Assembly (NCBI GenBank): GCA_041396245.1
Contig: JAWKYW010000016.1
Coordinates: forward strand, 1-64,000
Direction of reading: 5' to 3'
DNA from: Desulfobacillus sp041396245
Lineage (GTDB): Bacteria; Pseudomonadota; Gammaproteobacteria; Burkholderiales; Rhodocyclaceae
DNA length: 64,000 bases
Position numbers and translations under genes: made by a program. The notes under the pieces are model-generated. The model saw only the letters and a list, made by a program, of their open reading frames with translations, did not search any database and was not told the origin of the DNA. Shown here piece by piece: positions 7,409 through 14,762 of this stretch. Positions within the stretch are counted from its first letter, which is position 1, and each line of letters starts with the position of its first letter.

Positions 7409-7826
7409 GCAGTTGCTCCCGGATCCAGTCCATGCGCTTGCGAAACAGGGCGGCTTCGACGCGGCGCAGATCGGCGGAGTCAACGAAATCCTTCCAGGCG
7501 AAAGCGCGGTATTCGAGGAACGCAATCGGGTCGCCATAGAGCAGCTTGCCTTCGCGCATGATCTCCCAGCGGAAAAGGGGGTCGGCGTCGGACAGGAAAA
7601 CCGTGTCGAGTGCGAATTCCGGGAATACCTCGCCCAGCGCACTCAGGCAATCGGACAGGCGCGCCCAGCCGCGCGGGCCGGGAAGGGACAGGGCCAGGTC
7701 GAGATCGCTGTCCGGGCGCGGCTCATGGGACGCGCCGGCACGGGAGCCATAGGCCACGAGCAGGGTCAGCCCCAGTCGTTCGCAGGCGGCTTCGAGTCGC
7801 TTCGCATCGTACGCCAGGGCGGTCAT
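7395..7826 (-). CDS. mntA: MNT-domain nucleotidyltransferase antitoxin
   Basis: 143 residues. The minimal nucleotidyltransferase motif is GSRAGASHEPRPDSDLDLAL (G-S-x10-D-x-D) followed by a later Asp in FALDTVFL. The start at MTALAYDAKRL (7826) was preferred to an upstream in-frame Met because the core begins there. Forms an operon with hepT. Confidence 0.88.
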   Translation of the reverse strand: MTALAYDAKRLEAACERLGLTLLVAYGSRAGASHEPRPDSDLDLALSLPGPRGWARLSDCLSALGEVFPEFALDTVFLSDADPLFRWEIMREGKLLYGDPIAFLEYRAFAWKDFVDSADLRRVEAALFRKRMDWIREQLHAAA

Positions 7827-7882
7827 GCGGATGATCCTTTCGCGCCGCAGTCTATCGCGCAGGATGGCCGCCAGCAAGCCGG

Positions 7883-8788
7883 CTATTCACGGCCGAACAG
7901 GCGGGCCAGCGCCTCGCCCGGATCGGGCGCGCGCATGAAGGCTTCGCCGACGAGGAAGGCGTTCACGCCGTGGCCGCGCATGAGTGAAACGTCGGCAGGC
8001 GCGAGGATGCCCGACTCGGTGACGACAATGCGCTCCGACGGGATGCGCGCCAGCAGGTCGAGGGTCGTCTGCAGGGAAACCCCGAAACTGCGCAGGTTGC
8101 GGTTGTTGATGCCGATGAGCGGCGTCTTCAGTTGCAGGGCGAGGTCGAGTTCGGCGGCGTCGTGCACCTCGACCAGCACGGCCATGCCCAGTTCATGAGC
8201 GAGGGCTTCGAGCCCCTGCAACTGCGCCACCGCGTCCCGTAGGTCGGCCTTCAGGCCGACTTGGGCGGCCGCAGTCCCACGGGAATTTCCGTCGGCTGTC
8301 GGGCTGAAGCCCGACCTACAAAGGTTTCCGCAGAATGCCGCGACGATGAGCAGGATGCAGTCGGCGCCCATGGCGCGCGCCTCGACCACCTGGTAGGCAT
8401 CGACGATGAAATCCTTGCGCAGCACCGGCAGCGCACAGGCGGCGCGCGCCTCGATCAGGTAGTCCGGCGCGCCCTGGAAGAACTGGCGATCGGTCAGCAC
8501 CGACAGGCAGGCGGCGCCGTGGGCGGCGTAGGACGCGGCGATCTCGCCGGGGCGGAAATCCTCACGGATGACGCCCTTCGAGGGGCTGGCGCGCTTGATC
8601 TCGGCGATGACCGCCGTGCCGCCGCGACTGACTTTGGCGCCGATTTTTTCCCGAATCGCGCCAACGAAGTCGCGCGGCGGCGGCTGCGCCTCGGCTTCGG
8701 CGCGCAGGGCCGTCAGCGGCTTCGCCGCCCGCGCGGCGGCGACTTCCTCGCGCTTGACGGCGAGGATCTTCTGCAGGATGTCGGACAT
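7883..8788 (-). CDS. trpC: Indole-3-glycerol phosphate synthase with a REP-encoded insert
   Basis: Converts CdRP to indole-3-glycerol phosphate. All key blocks are present: EIKRASPSKG (63-72), LRKDF (123-127), GINNRNL (226-232), ESGI (258-261). The protein has 301 residues against about 265 for the family. The surplus is residues about 157-184, encoded by an 81-bp REP palindrome, between the ADCILLIVAA strand and the helix LEALAHELGM. It falls in a beta/alpha connection of the TIM barrel, so the enzyme may tolerate it. Last gene of the trp operon; start at MSDILQ, just after hairpin A2. Confidence 0.95.
   Translation of the reverse strand: MSDILQKILAVKREEVAAARAAKPLTALRAEAEAQPPPRDFVGAIREKIGAKVSRGGTAVIAEIKRASPSKGVIREDFRPGEIAASYAAHGAACLSVLTDRQFFQGAPDYLIEARAACALPVLRKDFIVDAYQVVEARAMGADCILLIVAAFCGNLCRSGFSPTADGNSRGTAAAQVGLKADLRDAVAQLQGLEALAHELGMAVLVEVHDAAELDLALQLKTPLIGINNRNLRSFGVSLQTTLDLLARIPSERIVVTESGILAPADVSLMRGHGVNAFLVGEAFMRAPDPGEALARLFGRE
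8239..8319. repeat. 81-bp REP-like element inside trpC
   Basis: GTAGGTCGGCCTTCAGGCCGAC at one end, GTCGGGCTGAAGCCCGAC + CTAC at the other. Exactly 27 codons and free of stops in the trpC frame. Same length and same translated frame as the copy ending obgE. Confidence 0.93.
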
Positions 8789-8795
8789 AAAAACC

Positions 8796-8881
8796 CTTAA
8801 CCACAGAGGCACAGAGACACAGAGAAGAACAAGAAGAGCATTTTTTCGCCTTTCTCGGTGCCTCTGTGTCTCTGTGGTGAA
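8796..8881. repeat. CACAGAG-type hairpin repeat, copy A2
   Basis: TTAACCACAGAGG + CACAGAGACACAGAG mirrored by CCTCTGTGTCTCTGTGGTGAA around an A/T-rich loop. It fills the trpD-trpC gap almost exactly. Its end AAGGG precedes the trpC start and may act as the ribosome-binding site. Confidence 0.85.
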
Positions 8882-8891
8882 TGGTCCTGTT

Positions 8892-9920
8892 TCAAGCCGC
8901 AAAGCAGCGCGTAAGGTTCACGAACTCGTCGAGCTTGGCGCGCGCGGCGCCGCTGGCGATGGCCTCGCGCGCGCGGGCGATGCCGTCGCCGACCGAGCCG
9001 GCGAGATTGGCCGTGTACAGCGCGGCGCCGGCGTTCAGGGTAACGATCTCGCGCGGCGTGCCGGGGGTGTTGGCGAGCGCTTCCAGCAGCATGGCCTTCG
9101 ACTCGGCGGCATCGGCGACGCGGAGCCCCCGGTTGGAGACCATCTGCAGGCCGTAGTCCTCCGGGTGGATCTCGTACTCGGTGATCTCGCCGTTCTTCAG
9201 TTCGCCGACCAGGGTCGCTGCGCCGAGCGAGATCTCGTCCATGCCGTCCTTGCCCCAGACCACCATGACATGGTCGGCGCCGAGCTGCTGCATGACGCGC
9301 ACCTGGATGCCGACGAGGTCGGGATGGAAGACGCCCATCAGGGTGTTGGGCGCGCCGGCCGGATTGGTGAGCGGGCCGAGGATGTTGAAGATGGTGCGCA
9401 CGCCCATCTCGCGCCGCACCGGGGCGACGTTCTTCATGGCCGGATGGTGGTTGGGCGCGAACATGAAGCCCATGCCGGTGGCCTGGATGCACTCGGCCAC
9501 CTGCGGCGCCGTCAGGTCGATGCGGGCGCCGAGGGCCTCGAGCACGTCGGCCGAGCCGGATTTCGAGGAGACGCTGCGGTTGCCGTGCTTGGCCACCGTG
9601 GCGCCGGCGGCGGCGGCGACGAAGGCCGAGGCGGTGGAGATGTTGAAGGTGTGGGCCGAGTCGCCACCGGTGCCGACGATGTCGACGAAGTTGGGGTTGT
9701 GCGGCGCATCGACGCGGGTGCACAGCTCGCGCATGACCTGCGCCGCGGCGGAGATCTCGCCGATGGTCTCCTTCTTCACGCGCAGGCCGGTGAGGATGGC
9801 GGCGACCATCAGCGGCGTGATCCCGCCGCCCATGATCTGCCGCATCAGGTGCAGCATCTCGTCGTGAAAGATCTCGCGGTGCTCGATGGTGCGCTGCAGA
9901 GCTTCCTGTGGGGTGATCAT
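8892..9920 (-). CDS. trpD: Anthranilate phosphoribosyltransferase
   Basis: Joins anthranilate to PRPP in tryptophan synthesis. 342 residues. GTGGD (83-87) with HTFNISTASAF binds PRPP; KHGNRSVSSKSGSADVLEALG, RREMGVRTIFNILGPLTNP and the Mg-binding GKDGMDE are all present. Separate from trpG, as usual in betaproteobacteria. It sits between hairpins B1 and A2. Confidence 0.97.
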   Translation of the reverse strand: MITPQEALQRTIEHREIFHDEMLHLMRQIMGGGITPLMVAAILTGLRVKKETIGEISAAAQVMRELCTRVDAPHNPNFVDIVGTGGDSAHTFNISTASAFVAAAAGATVAKHGNRSVSSKSGSADVLEALGARIDLTAPQVAECIQATGMGFMFAPNHHPAMKNVAPVRREMGVRTIFNILGPLTNPAGAPNTLMGVFHPDLVGIQVRVMQQLGADHVMVVWGKDGMDEISLGAATLVGELKNGEITEYEIHPEDYGLQMVSNRGLRVADAAESKAMLLEALANTPGTPREIVTLNAGAALYTANLAGSVGDGIARAREAIASGAARAKLDEFVNLTRCFAA

Positions 9921-9948
9921 GTTTATGCTCCAGAAAATAACCGCTCTT

Positions 9949-10057
9949 GACGCAAAGGGCGCAAAGACGCAAAGAGCGCAAAGAAAAGCGAAATGAAAAC
10001 CCTTGTCTTCTTTGCGTCCTTTGCGACTTTGCGTTCTTTGCGTTCTTTGCGTTGAAT
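9949..10057. repeat. GCAAAG-type hairpin repeat, copy B1
   Basis: Units of GCAAAG about every 9 bp on one arm, CTTTGCG units on the other, separated by an A/T-rich loop. Lies in the trpG-trpD gap. Other copies: 13458, 27905, 29427, 33165, 58486. Confidence 0.85.
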
Positions 10058-10068
10058 GAGGTTTGGTT

Positions 10069-10644
10069 TCATGTTTCCAAAAAGTTCCTCAATAAACGGT
10101 GGCCGTGCTCGCTGCGGATGGATTCGGGGTGGAACTGCACGCCCTCTGCACAGCAATGCGCCGCGAACTCGCGGTGGCGCACGCCCATGATCTCGCCATC
10201 GTCGGTCCACGCCGTCACTTCCAGGCAGGCCGGCAGCGAGGCGCGCGCGATGGCGAGCGAGTGGTAGCGCGTGGCGGTGAAGGGATCGGGCAGGCCGCGG
10301 AAGACACCCTTGTCGAGGTGATGCACGGGCGAGGTCTTGCCGTGCATGAGTTGTTTGGCATGCACGATCCTGCCGCCGAAGGCCGCGCCGATGCTCTGGT
10401 GGCCGAGGCAGACGCCGAGCAGCGGAATCCTGCCGGCGAAGGCCTGGATCGCCGCCACCGAGATGCCGGCCTCGGCCGGCGAACAGGGGCCGGGGGAGAT
10501 GACAATGCGGTCGGGCGCAAGCTGCGCGATGCCCTCGACGGTAATCTCGTCGTTGCGGAAGACGCGCACCTCTTCGTCCAGCTCGCCGAAATACTGTACG
10601 AGGTTCCAGGTGAAGGAATCGTAGTTGTCGATCATCAGGAGCAT
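10069..10644 (-). CDS. trpG: Anthranilate synthase component II (glutamine amidotransferase)
   Basis: Supplies ammonia from glutamine to TrpE; class I GATase. 191 residues with oxyanion region SPGPCSP (50-56), nucleophile Cys79 in GVCLGHQSIG, and His172/Glu174 in VQFHPES. It may also serve PabB (trpG/pabA dual use is common). It is separated from trpE by the inserted GxxExxY element. Confidence 0.96.
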   Translation of the reverse strand: MLLMIDNYDSFTWNLVQYFGELDEEVRVFRNDEITVEGIAQLAPDRIVISPGPCSPAEAGISVAAIQAFAGRIPLLGVCLGHQSIGAAFGGRIVHAKQLMHGKTSPVHHLDKGVFRGLPDPFTATRYHSLAIARASLPACLEVTAWTDDGEIMGVRHREFAAHCCAEGVQFHPESIRSEHGHRLLRNFLET

Positions 10645-10655
10645 GGCTAGAACCC

Positions 10656-11084
10656 TTCACCACAGAGGCACAGAGACACAGAGAAAAGCATCATGACTTC
10701 ATCCTCCTGATGCCGTCCTTGAGTACGGGAACGTTGAAATTCAATAGCAGTCCCGTTGCAATGCCACTCAGGCGCAAATAGGTTAGCAGTTGGGCTTCAT
10801 GCACAGGCAGAAGACGCTCAACTGCCTTGATCTCGACAACCACCGCATCATCAACAACCAGATCGAGCCGGTAACCCGCGTCAGCACGGTGTTCCTTGTA
10901 GAAAACCGGTAATTCCACCTGGCTTTTGAATCTGACATCCCTTAGCCCGAGTTCAATGCACAGGCACTCCTCATAGGCGGATTCCAGCAAACCCGGACCC
11001 AGTGCCCTATGAACCTCGATAGCGGCACCGATGATCAGCTCAGTCAGAGCATCCCTCTGTGTCTCTGTGTCTCTGTGGTTCATG
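10656..11084. mobile_element. GxxExxY gene enclosed by CACAGAG hairpin arms (copy A3)
   Basis: CACCACAGAGG + CACAGAGACACAGAGA at 10656-10684 is matched by the inverted CTCTGTGTCTCTGTGTCTCTGTGG at 11055-11080. These are the two arms of the A-type hairpin, but here they enclose a protein gene instead of a short loop. The unit interrupts the usual trpE-trpG junction. I infer that it is the gene-bearing form of the small hairpin elements; mobility is not shown by the sequence. Confidence 0.7.
10691..11083 (-). CDS. GxxExxY protein, PD-(D/E)XK nuclease-like
   Basis: 130 residues. The family-naming motif is GLLESAY (31-37). Asp74 in YRLDLVVDD and Glu84-x-Lys86 in VVEIKA form a D...ExK signature, with Q98 in EAQLLTYLRL, as in PD-(D/E)XK nucleases. 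The first ten residues (MNHRDTETQR) are encoded by the right arm of the CACAGAG hairpin, so start and repeat are inseparable. The biological role of the family is not established. It starts 6 bp after trpE, so it is cotranscribed with the trp genes. Confidence 0.88.
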   Translation of the reverse strand: MNHRDTETQRDALTELIIGAAIEVHRALGPGLLESAYEECLCIELGLRDVRFKSQVELPVFYKEHRADAGYRLDLVVDDAVVVEIKAVERLLPVHEAQLLTYLRLSGIATGLLLNFNVPVLKDGIRRMKS

Positions 11085-11088
11085 GTTT

Positions 11089-12564
11089 TCAATCCAGCCG
11101 CGTATCGAGGCCGCGCTCGGCCATCTCGGCGGCGCGCAGCTGGGCGAGGGCCTTGCTCTGCGTTTCCTGCCATTCGGCGGCCGGGTCGGAGTCGGCGACA
11201 ATGCCGGCGCCGGCCTGGACGTGGATGCGGCCGTCCTTGATCACGGCGGTGCGGATGGCGATGGCGAGGTCCATGTCGCCATGAAAGCCGAGGTAGCCCA
11301 CCGCGCCGGCGTAGATGCCGCGCTTGACCGGCTCCAGCTCGTCGATGATCTCCATCGCCCGCACCTTCGGGGCGCCGGACACCGTGCCGGCCGGGAAGGT
11401 GGCGCGCAGCACGGCCAGGGCGTCGAGTTCCGGCTTCAGTGTCCCTTCCACGTTGGAGACGATGTGCATCACGTGCGAGTAGCGCTCGATGACGAACTGC
11501 TCGGTCACACGGACCGAGCCGGTCTGCGCGACGCGGCCGACGTCGTTGCGGCCGAGGTCGAGCAGCATCAGGTGCTCGGCGCGTTCCTTCTCGTCGGCCA
11601 GCAACTCGGCGGCGAGGGCCTCGTCCTCCTCGACGGTTCTGCCGCGCTTGCGCGTGCCGGCGATCGGCCGCAGCGTGACGTTGCCGTCCTCCAGCCGCAC
11701 GAGGATCTCGGGCGAGGCGCCGACGACGTGGAAATCCTCGAAGTCGAAGTAGAACATGTAGGGCGAGGGGTTGAGGGTGCGCAGGGCGCGGTAGAGCGCC
11801 AGCGGCGTCGCGGCGAAGGGCTTGGACATGCGCTGCGAGAGCACCACCTGCATGATGTCGCCGTCGACGATGTACTGCTTGGCGCGGGCGACGGCCTGCT
11901 TGAAGGCTTCCTCGCCGAAGGCGGAAGCGGCCGCCTGCGGCGCGGCGGGTATTTCCGCCGGAATCGCCACCGGCTCGCGCAGCCGCGCCAGCAGTTCCTT
12001 CAGCCGTGCCTGGGCGCGCTTGAAGGCGCCCGGCACGCCGGGCTCGGCGTACACCACCAGGGTGAGCTTGCCGGAGAGGTTGTCGACCACGGCGATCTCT
12101 TCCGACAGCAGCAGCAGGATGTCGGGCGTGCCGAGGTCATCCCGCTTCTGCGTCCCGGACAGCTTCGGCTCGATGTAGCGCACCGTGTCGTAGCCGAAGC
12201 AGCCGACCAGTCCGCCGCAGAAGCGCGGCAGGCCGGCGCGCGGCGCCAGCCTGAAGCGCGCCATGTACTCGCCGACGAAGGCCAGCGGATCGCAATCCTC
12301 GCGCTGCTCGGCGATGCGGTGGCCGGTCAGCACCATGACCTTGCGGCCGTAGGCGGCGATGCGGGTCGGCGCCGACAGGCCGATGAAGGAATAGCGGCCG
12401 AAGCGTTCGCCGCCCTGGACGGATTCGAGCAGGTAGGTCCACGGGCTGTCGGCCAGCTTGAGGTATATGGAAAGGGGGGTGTCGAGGTCGGCGAAGGTTT
12501 CCAGGGTCACCGGAATGCGGTTGTAGCCCTGGGCGGCCAGCGCGTTGAATTCGGCTTCGGTCAT
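11089..12564 (-). CDS. trpE: Anthranilate synthase component I
   Basis: Makes anthranilate from chorismate and ammonia. 491 residues. N-terminal feedback-binding region with LLES (46-49) in the Trp-binding site, then the chorismate-binding domain with RPIAGTRKRG, DLGRNDVGRV, HIVSNVEGTL and FPAGTVSGAPKVRAMEII. Preceded by a leader peptide with Trp codons (trpL), so expression probably responds to tRNA-Trp charging as well as enzyme feedback. Confidence 0.97.
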   Translation of the reverse strand: MTEAEFNALAAQGYNRIPVTLETFADLDTPLSIYLKLADSPWTYLLESVQGGERFGRYSFIGLSAPTRIAAYGRKVMVLTGHRIAEQREDCDPLAFVGEYMARFRLAPRAGLPRFCGGLVGCFGYDTVRYIEPKLSGTQKRDDLGTPDILLLLSEEIAVVDNLSGKLTLVVYAEPGVPGAFKRAQARLKELLARLREPVAIPAEIPAAPQAAASAFGEEAFKQAVARAKQYIVDGDIMQVVLSQRMSKPFAATPLALYRALRTLNPSPYMFYFDFEDFHVVGASPEILVRLEDGNVTLRPIAGTRKRGRTVEEDEALAAELLADEKERAEHLMLLDLGRNDVGRVAQTGSVRVTEQFVIERYSHVMHIVSNVEGTLKPELDALAVLRATFPAGTVSGAPKVRAMEIIDELEPVKRGIYAGAVGYLGFHGDMDLAIAIRTAVIKDGRIHVQAGAGIVADSDPAAEWQETQSKALAQLRAAEMAERGLDTRLD

Positions 12565-12595
12565 TGTGACTCCACTGCTTGAAACTTGAGAAACA

Positions 12596-12644
12596 CGGGC
12601 GCCAACAACACACCCGCCGCTTGCGACGATCAGTCAGGCAAGCG
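12596..12644 (-). promoter_or_regulatory. Candidate trp attenuator
   Basis: On the minus strand, CGCTTGC (12638-12644) can pair with GCAAGCG (12618-12624) as an antiterminator. The overlapping downstream CGGGTG (12611-12616) can instead pair with CGCCCG (12596-12601), followed by TGTTTCTC, as a weak terminator-like stem. Mutually exclusive stems just after Trp codons are the hallmark of ribosome-mediated attenuation. The U-tract is poor, so efficiency is uncertain. Confidence 0.6.
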
Positions 12645-12701
12645 ACGCCAGGGCCAGGCCTCCCCGCCTACGGCGAATTTCCTCACGAGTTTCAAGTTCA
12701 T
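12630..12701 (-). CDS. trpL: trp operon leader peptide
   Basis: 23 codons: MNLKLVRKFAVGGEA, then Trp-Pro-Trp (codons 16-18), then RRLPD and TGA. Two near-adjacent Trp codons in a short peptide directly before trpE, with alternative stems downstream, identify it as a TrpL-type leader. The ribosome-binding site is weak; an in-frame GTG three codons upstream is an alternative start. It lies between gph and trpE, 66 bp before trpE. Confidence 0.72.
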   Translation of the reverse strand: MNLKLVRKFAVGGEAWPWRRLPD

Positions 12702-12726
12702 GTAGAGCACGATGTCTTCTGTTTTC

Positions 12727-12783
12727 GTAGGTCGGCCTTCAGGCCGACTTTGGCTGCTGCTGTCGGGCTGAAGCCCGACCTAC
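12727..12783. repeat. 57-bp REP-like element between gph and trpL
   Basis: GTAGGTCGGCCTTCAGGCCGAC and GTCGGGCTGAAGCCCGAC + CTAC with a shorter middle than the 81-bp copies (24 bp less). The gph stop codon TAG is the TAG of GTAGGTC read on the minus strand. Confidence 0.92.
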
Positions 12784-13442
12784 GAGGCAGCAATCAGGCT
12801 CGCCGCCTCTTCGAGGGTGCCCACTATAGCATCGGCGCCGAGATCGCGCACGTCCTCGCCCTCGCTGTAGCCGTAGGGCACGCAGTAGACCGGGCAGCCG
12901 GCGGCGCGCGCGCCGGCGACGTCGTTGCGCGAATCGCCGACGACCAGCGCCTCGGCGGGGGCGATGCCGAAGCGCTCGCAGAGATGCAGGAAGGGCAGCG
13001 GATGCGGTTTCTTTTCGGCCAGGGTGTCGCCGCTCACCGTCATGTCGAGCAGGGCGGCCAGCCCGGTGGCGACGAGCAGCGGCTCGGTGAAGGCGCCGGC
13101 CTTGTTGGTGACGCAGGCGGTCTTCAGGCCCGCTGCGCGCATCGCGCGAAGGCCCTCCAGCACGCCTGGGTAGATGCGGGTGTTGCGGCCATTCACGGCG
13201 GCGTAGTGGCGCTTGAATACCGCCAGCGCCGCGCGCGCCTCAGGGGCATCCGATTCACCCGGATTGCCGAGGCAGCGACCGACGAGGTTGGGAATGCCCT
13301 TGCCGACGAAATCACGAATGGTGTCGACCGGCAAAGTCAGCCGCCCCAGCTCGGCGAGCATAGCGTTGGCCGCGTCGGCAAGGTCGGGAACGGTGTCGAG
13401 CAGCGTGCCGTCGAGGTCGATGAGGACGGCTTTGATGGGCAT
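12780..13442 (-). CDS. gph: Phosphoglycolate phosphatase
   Basis: HAD hydrolase that salvages 2-phosphoglycolate. 220 residues: nucleophile motif LIDLDGTLLDT near residue 10, motif II in ACVTNKAG, Lys in EKKPHPLPF, and VVGDSRNDVAGARAAG with the acidic pair. Start at MPIKAV (13442). Between rpe and trpE, the conserved betaproteobacterial order. The REP after it supplies its stop. Confidence 0.94.
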   Translation of the reverse strand: MPIKAVLIDLDGTLLDTVPDLADAANAMLAELGRLTLPVDTIRDFVGKGIPNLVGRCLGNPGESDAPEARAALAVFKRHYAAVNGRNTRIYPGVLEGLRAMRAAGLKTACVTNKAGAFTEPLLVATGLAALLDMTVSGDTLAEKKPHPLPFLHLCERFGIAPAEALVVGDSRNDVAGARAAGCPVYCVPYGYSEGEDVRDLGADAIVGTLEEAASLIAAS

Positions 13443-13457
13443 ATGGGAACCTCTTTC

Positions 13458-13553
13458 AACGCAAAGGGCGCAAAGACGCAAAGATCGCAAAGAGAAACAA
13501 AATCAACATGTATTTCTTTGCGTCCTTTGCGTCTTTGCGATCTTTGCGTTGGA
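13458..13553. repeat. GCAAAG-type hairpin repeat, copy B2
   Basis: Four GCAAAG units about 9 bp apart, mirrored by four CTTTGCG units. Fills the rpe-gph gap. Confidence 0.85.
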
Positions 13554-13559
13554 GGCGGT

Positions 13560-14243
13560 TTATGCCTTCGCCAGTTCGGCGCGCAGGGCGGCGATGATGG
13601 TGTCGTAGCGGTTGGGGTCGCCGTCCTGGCCGGCGCCGAAGACGGCCGAGCCGGCGACGAAGGTGTCGACGCCGGCCTGCGCCACTTCCCGGATGTTGGC
13701 CGGGCCGACGCCGCCGTCGATCTCGAGGCTGACGTCGAGGCCGCGCGCGTCGATCATGCGGCGCACCTGGCGCGCCTTGTCGAGGACGTGGGGGATGAAC
13801 TTCTGCCCGCCGAAGCCGGGGTTGACGCTCATCAGCAGCACCATGTCGAGCTTGTCGAGGGTCCATTCCAGCACGTCGAGGGGTGTGGCCGGATTGAACA
13901 CCAGGCCGGGCTTGCAGCCGGATTCGCGGATCAGGCCGAGGGTGCGGTCGATGTGCTCGGAGGCCTCCGGGTGGAAGGTGATGAACGTGGCGCCGGCCTT
14001 GGCGAAGTCGGGAATGATGCGGTCGACCGGCTTGACCATCAGGTGCACGTCGATGGGGGCGGTGACGCCGTGCTTGCGCAGGGCCTCGCAGACCAGCGGG
14101 CCGATGGTCAGGTTGGGCACGTAGTGGTTGTCCATGACGTCGAAGTGCACGATGTCGGCGCCGGACTTCAGGACGTTGTCCACCTCCTCGCCCAGCCTGG
14201 CGAAGTTGGCGGAAAGAATGCTCGGTGCGATGCGGTAGGTCAT
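13560..14243 (-). CDS. rpe: Ribulose-phosphate 3-epimerase
   Basis: Interconverts ribulose-5-P and xylulose-5-P. 227 residues, TIM barrel: MTYRIAPSILSANFARLGEE, metal ligands in HFDVMDNHYVPN, MSVNPGFGGQKFI, EIDGGV, and AGSAVF. First gene of the rpe-gph-trp run. Confidence 0.97.
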   Translation of the reverse strand: MTYRIAPSILSANFARLGEEVDNVLKSGADIVHFDVMDNHYVPNLTIGPLVCEALRKHGVTAPIDVHLMVKPVDRIIPDFAKAGATFITFHPEASEHIDRTLGLIRESGCKPGLVFNPATPLDVLEWTLDKLDMVLLMSVNPGFGGQKFIPHVLDKARQVRRMIDARGLDVSLEIDGGVGPANIREVAQAGVDTFVAGSAVFGAGQDGDPNRYDTIIAALRAELAKA

Positions 14244-14342
14244 GGCGGTTCCCCTTTTGACCCTATGATTCTAAACGGATTCGCACGCCCCGCCGGCTAA
14301 AAGAAATTATGGCAGCCATAAGCCGGCGCCCCGCCTCGCCCC

Positions 14343-14348
14343 TATAAT
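14343..14348 (+). promoter_or_regulatory. TATAAT box right before apaG (possibly leaderless)
   Basis: A perfect TATAAT ends 6 bp before the apaG ATG, so transcription would start at or next to the start codon. No good -35 box and no ribosome-binding site are visible. Confidence 0.45.
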
Positions 14349-14354
14349 GGCCGC

Positions 14355-14738
14355 ATGGCGGAGAGCAAGAAATACGAGATCGGCGTCACGGCGGAAACCC
14401 ACTATCTGGCCGACCAGTCCGACCCGCAGGAGGGGCGCTACGTCTTCGCCTACAGCATCACCCTCCTCAACACCGGCACCGTCGCCGCCCAGCTCATCTC
14501 CCGCCACTGGATCATCCGCGATGCCGAGGATCACGTGCAGGAAGTGCGCGGCCTCGGCGTGGTCGGCCACCAGCCCCTGCTCAAGCCGGGCGAGCGCTTC
14601 GAATACACCAGCGGCTGCGTCCTCACCACCCCGGTCGGCACCATGCGCGGCAGCTACCAGATGGCGGCGGAGGACGGCACGCAGTTCGAGGCGCCGATCG
14701 CCGAGTTCACCCTGGCGATGCCGCGCGTGCTGCACTGA
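14355..14738 (+). CDS. apaG: ApaG-domain protein
   Basis: 127 residues, the ApaG/DUF525 length. Immunoglobulin-like fold with YVFAYSITLLNTG, SRHWIIRDA, VRGLGVVGHQPLL, FEYTSGCVLTTPVGTMRGSYQM. The family accompanies stress and nucleotide-metabolism genes in some bacteria, but its molecular role is not settled. Divergent from rpe. Confidence 0.95.
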   Translation: MAESKKYEIGVTAETHYLADQSDPQEGRYVFAYSITLLNTGTVAAQLISRHWIIRDAEDHVQEVRGLGVVGHQPLLKPGERFEYTSGCVLTTPVGTMRGSYQMAAEDGTQFEAPIAEFTLAMPRVLH

Positions 14739-14762
14739 TCCTGTCAGTGCCGGCTTGCGCCA

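Noticed and set aside
8789..8902. A longer trpC start running through the hairpin
   Set aside because: The added residues (TTETQRHRERRK...) are translated repeat; the conserved TrpC N-terminus begins at 8788.
522..13553. Repeat arrays as a possible CRISPR
   Set aside because: The repeated units are about 9 bp, without spacers of constant length, and are arranged as mirrored arms; no cas genes.
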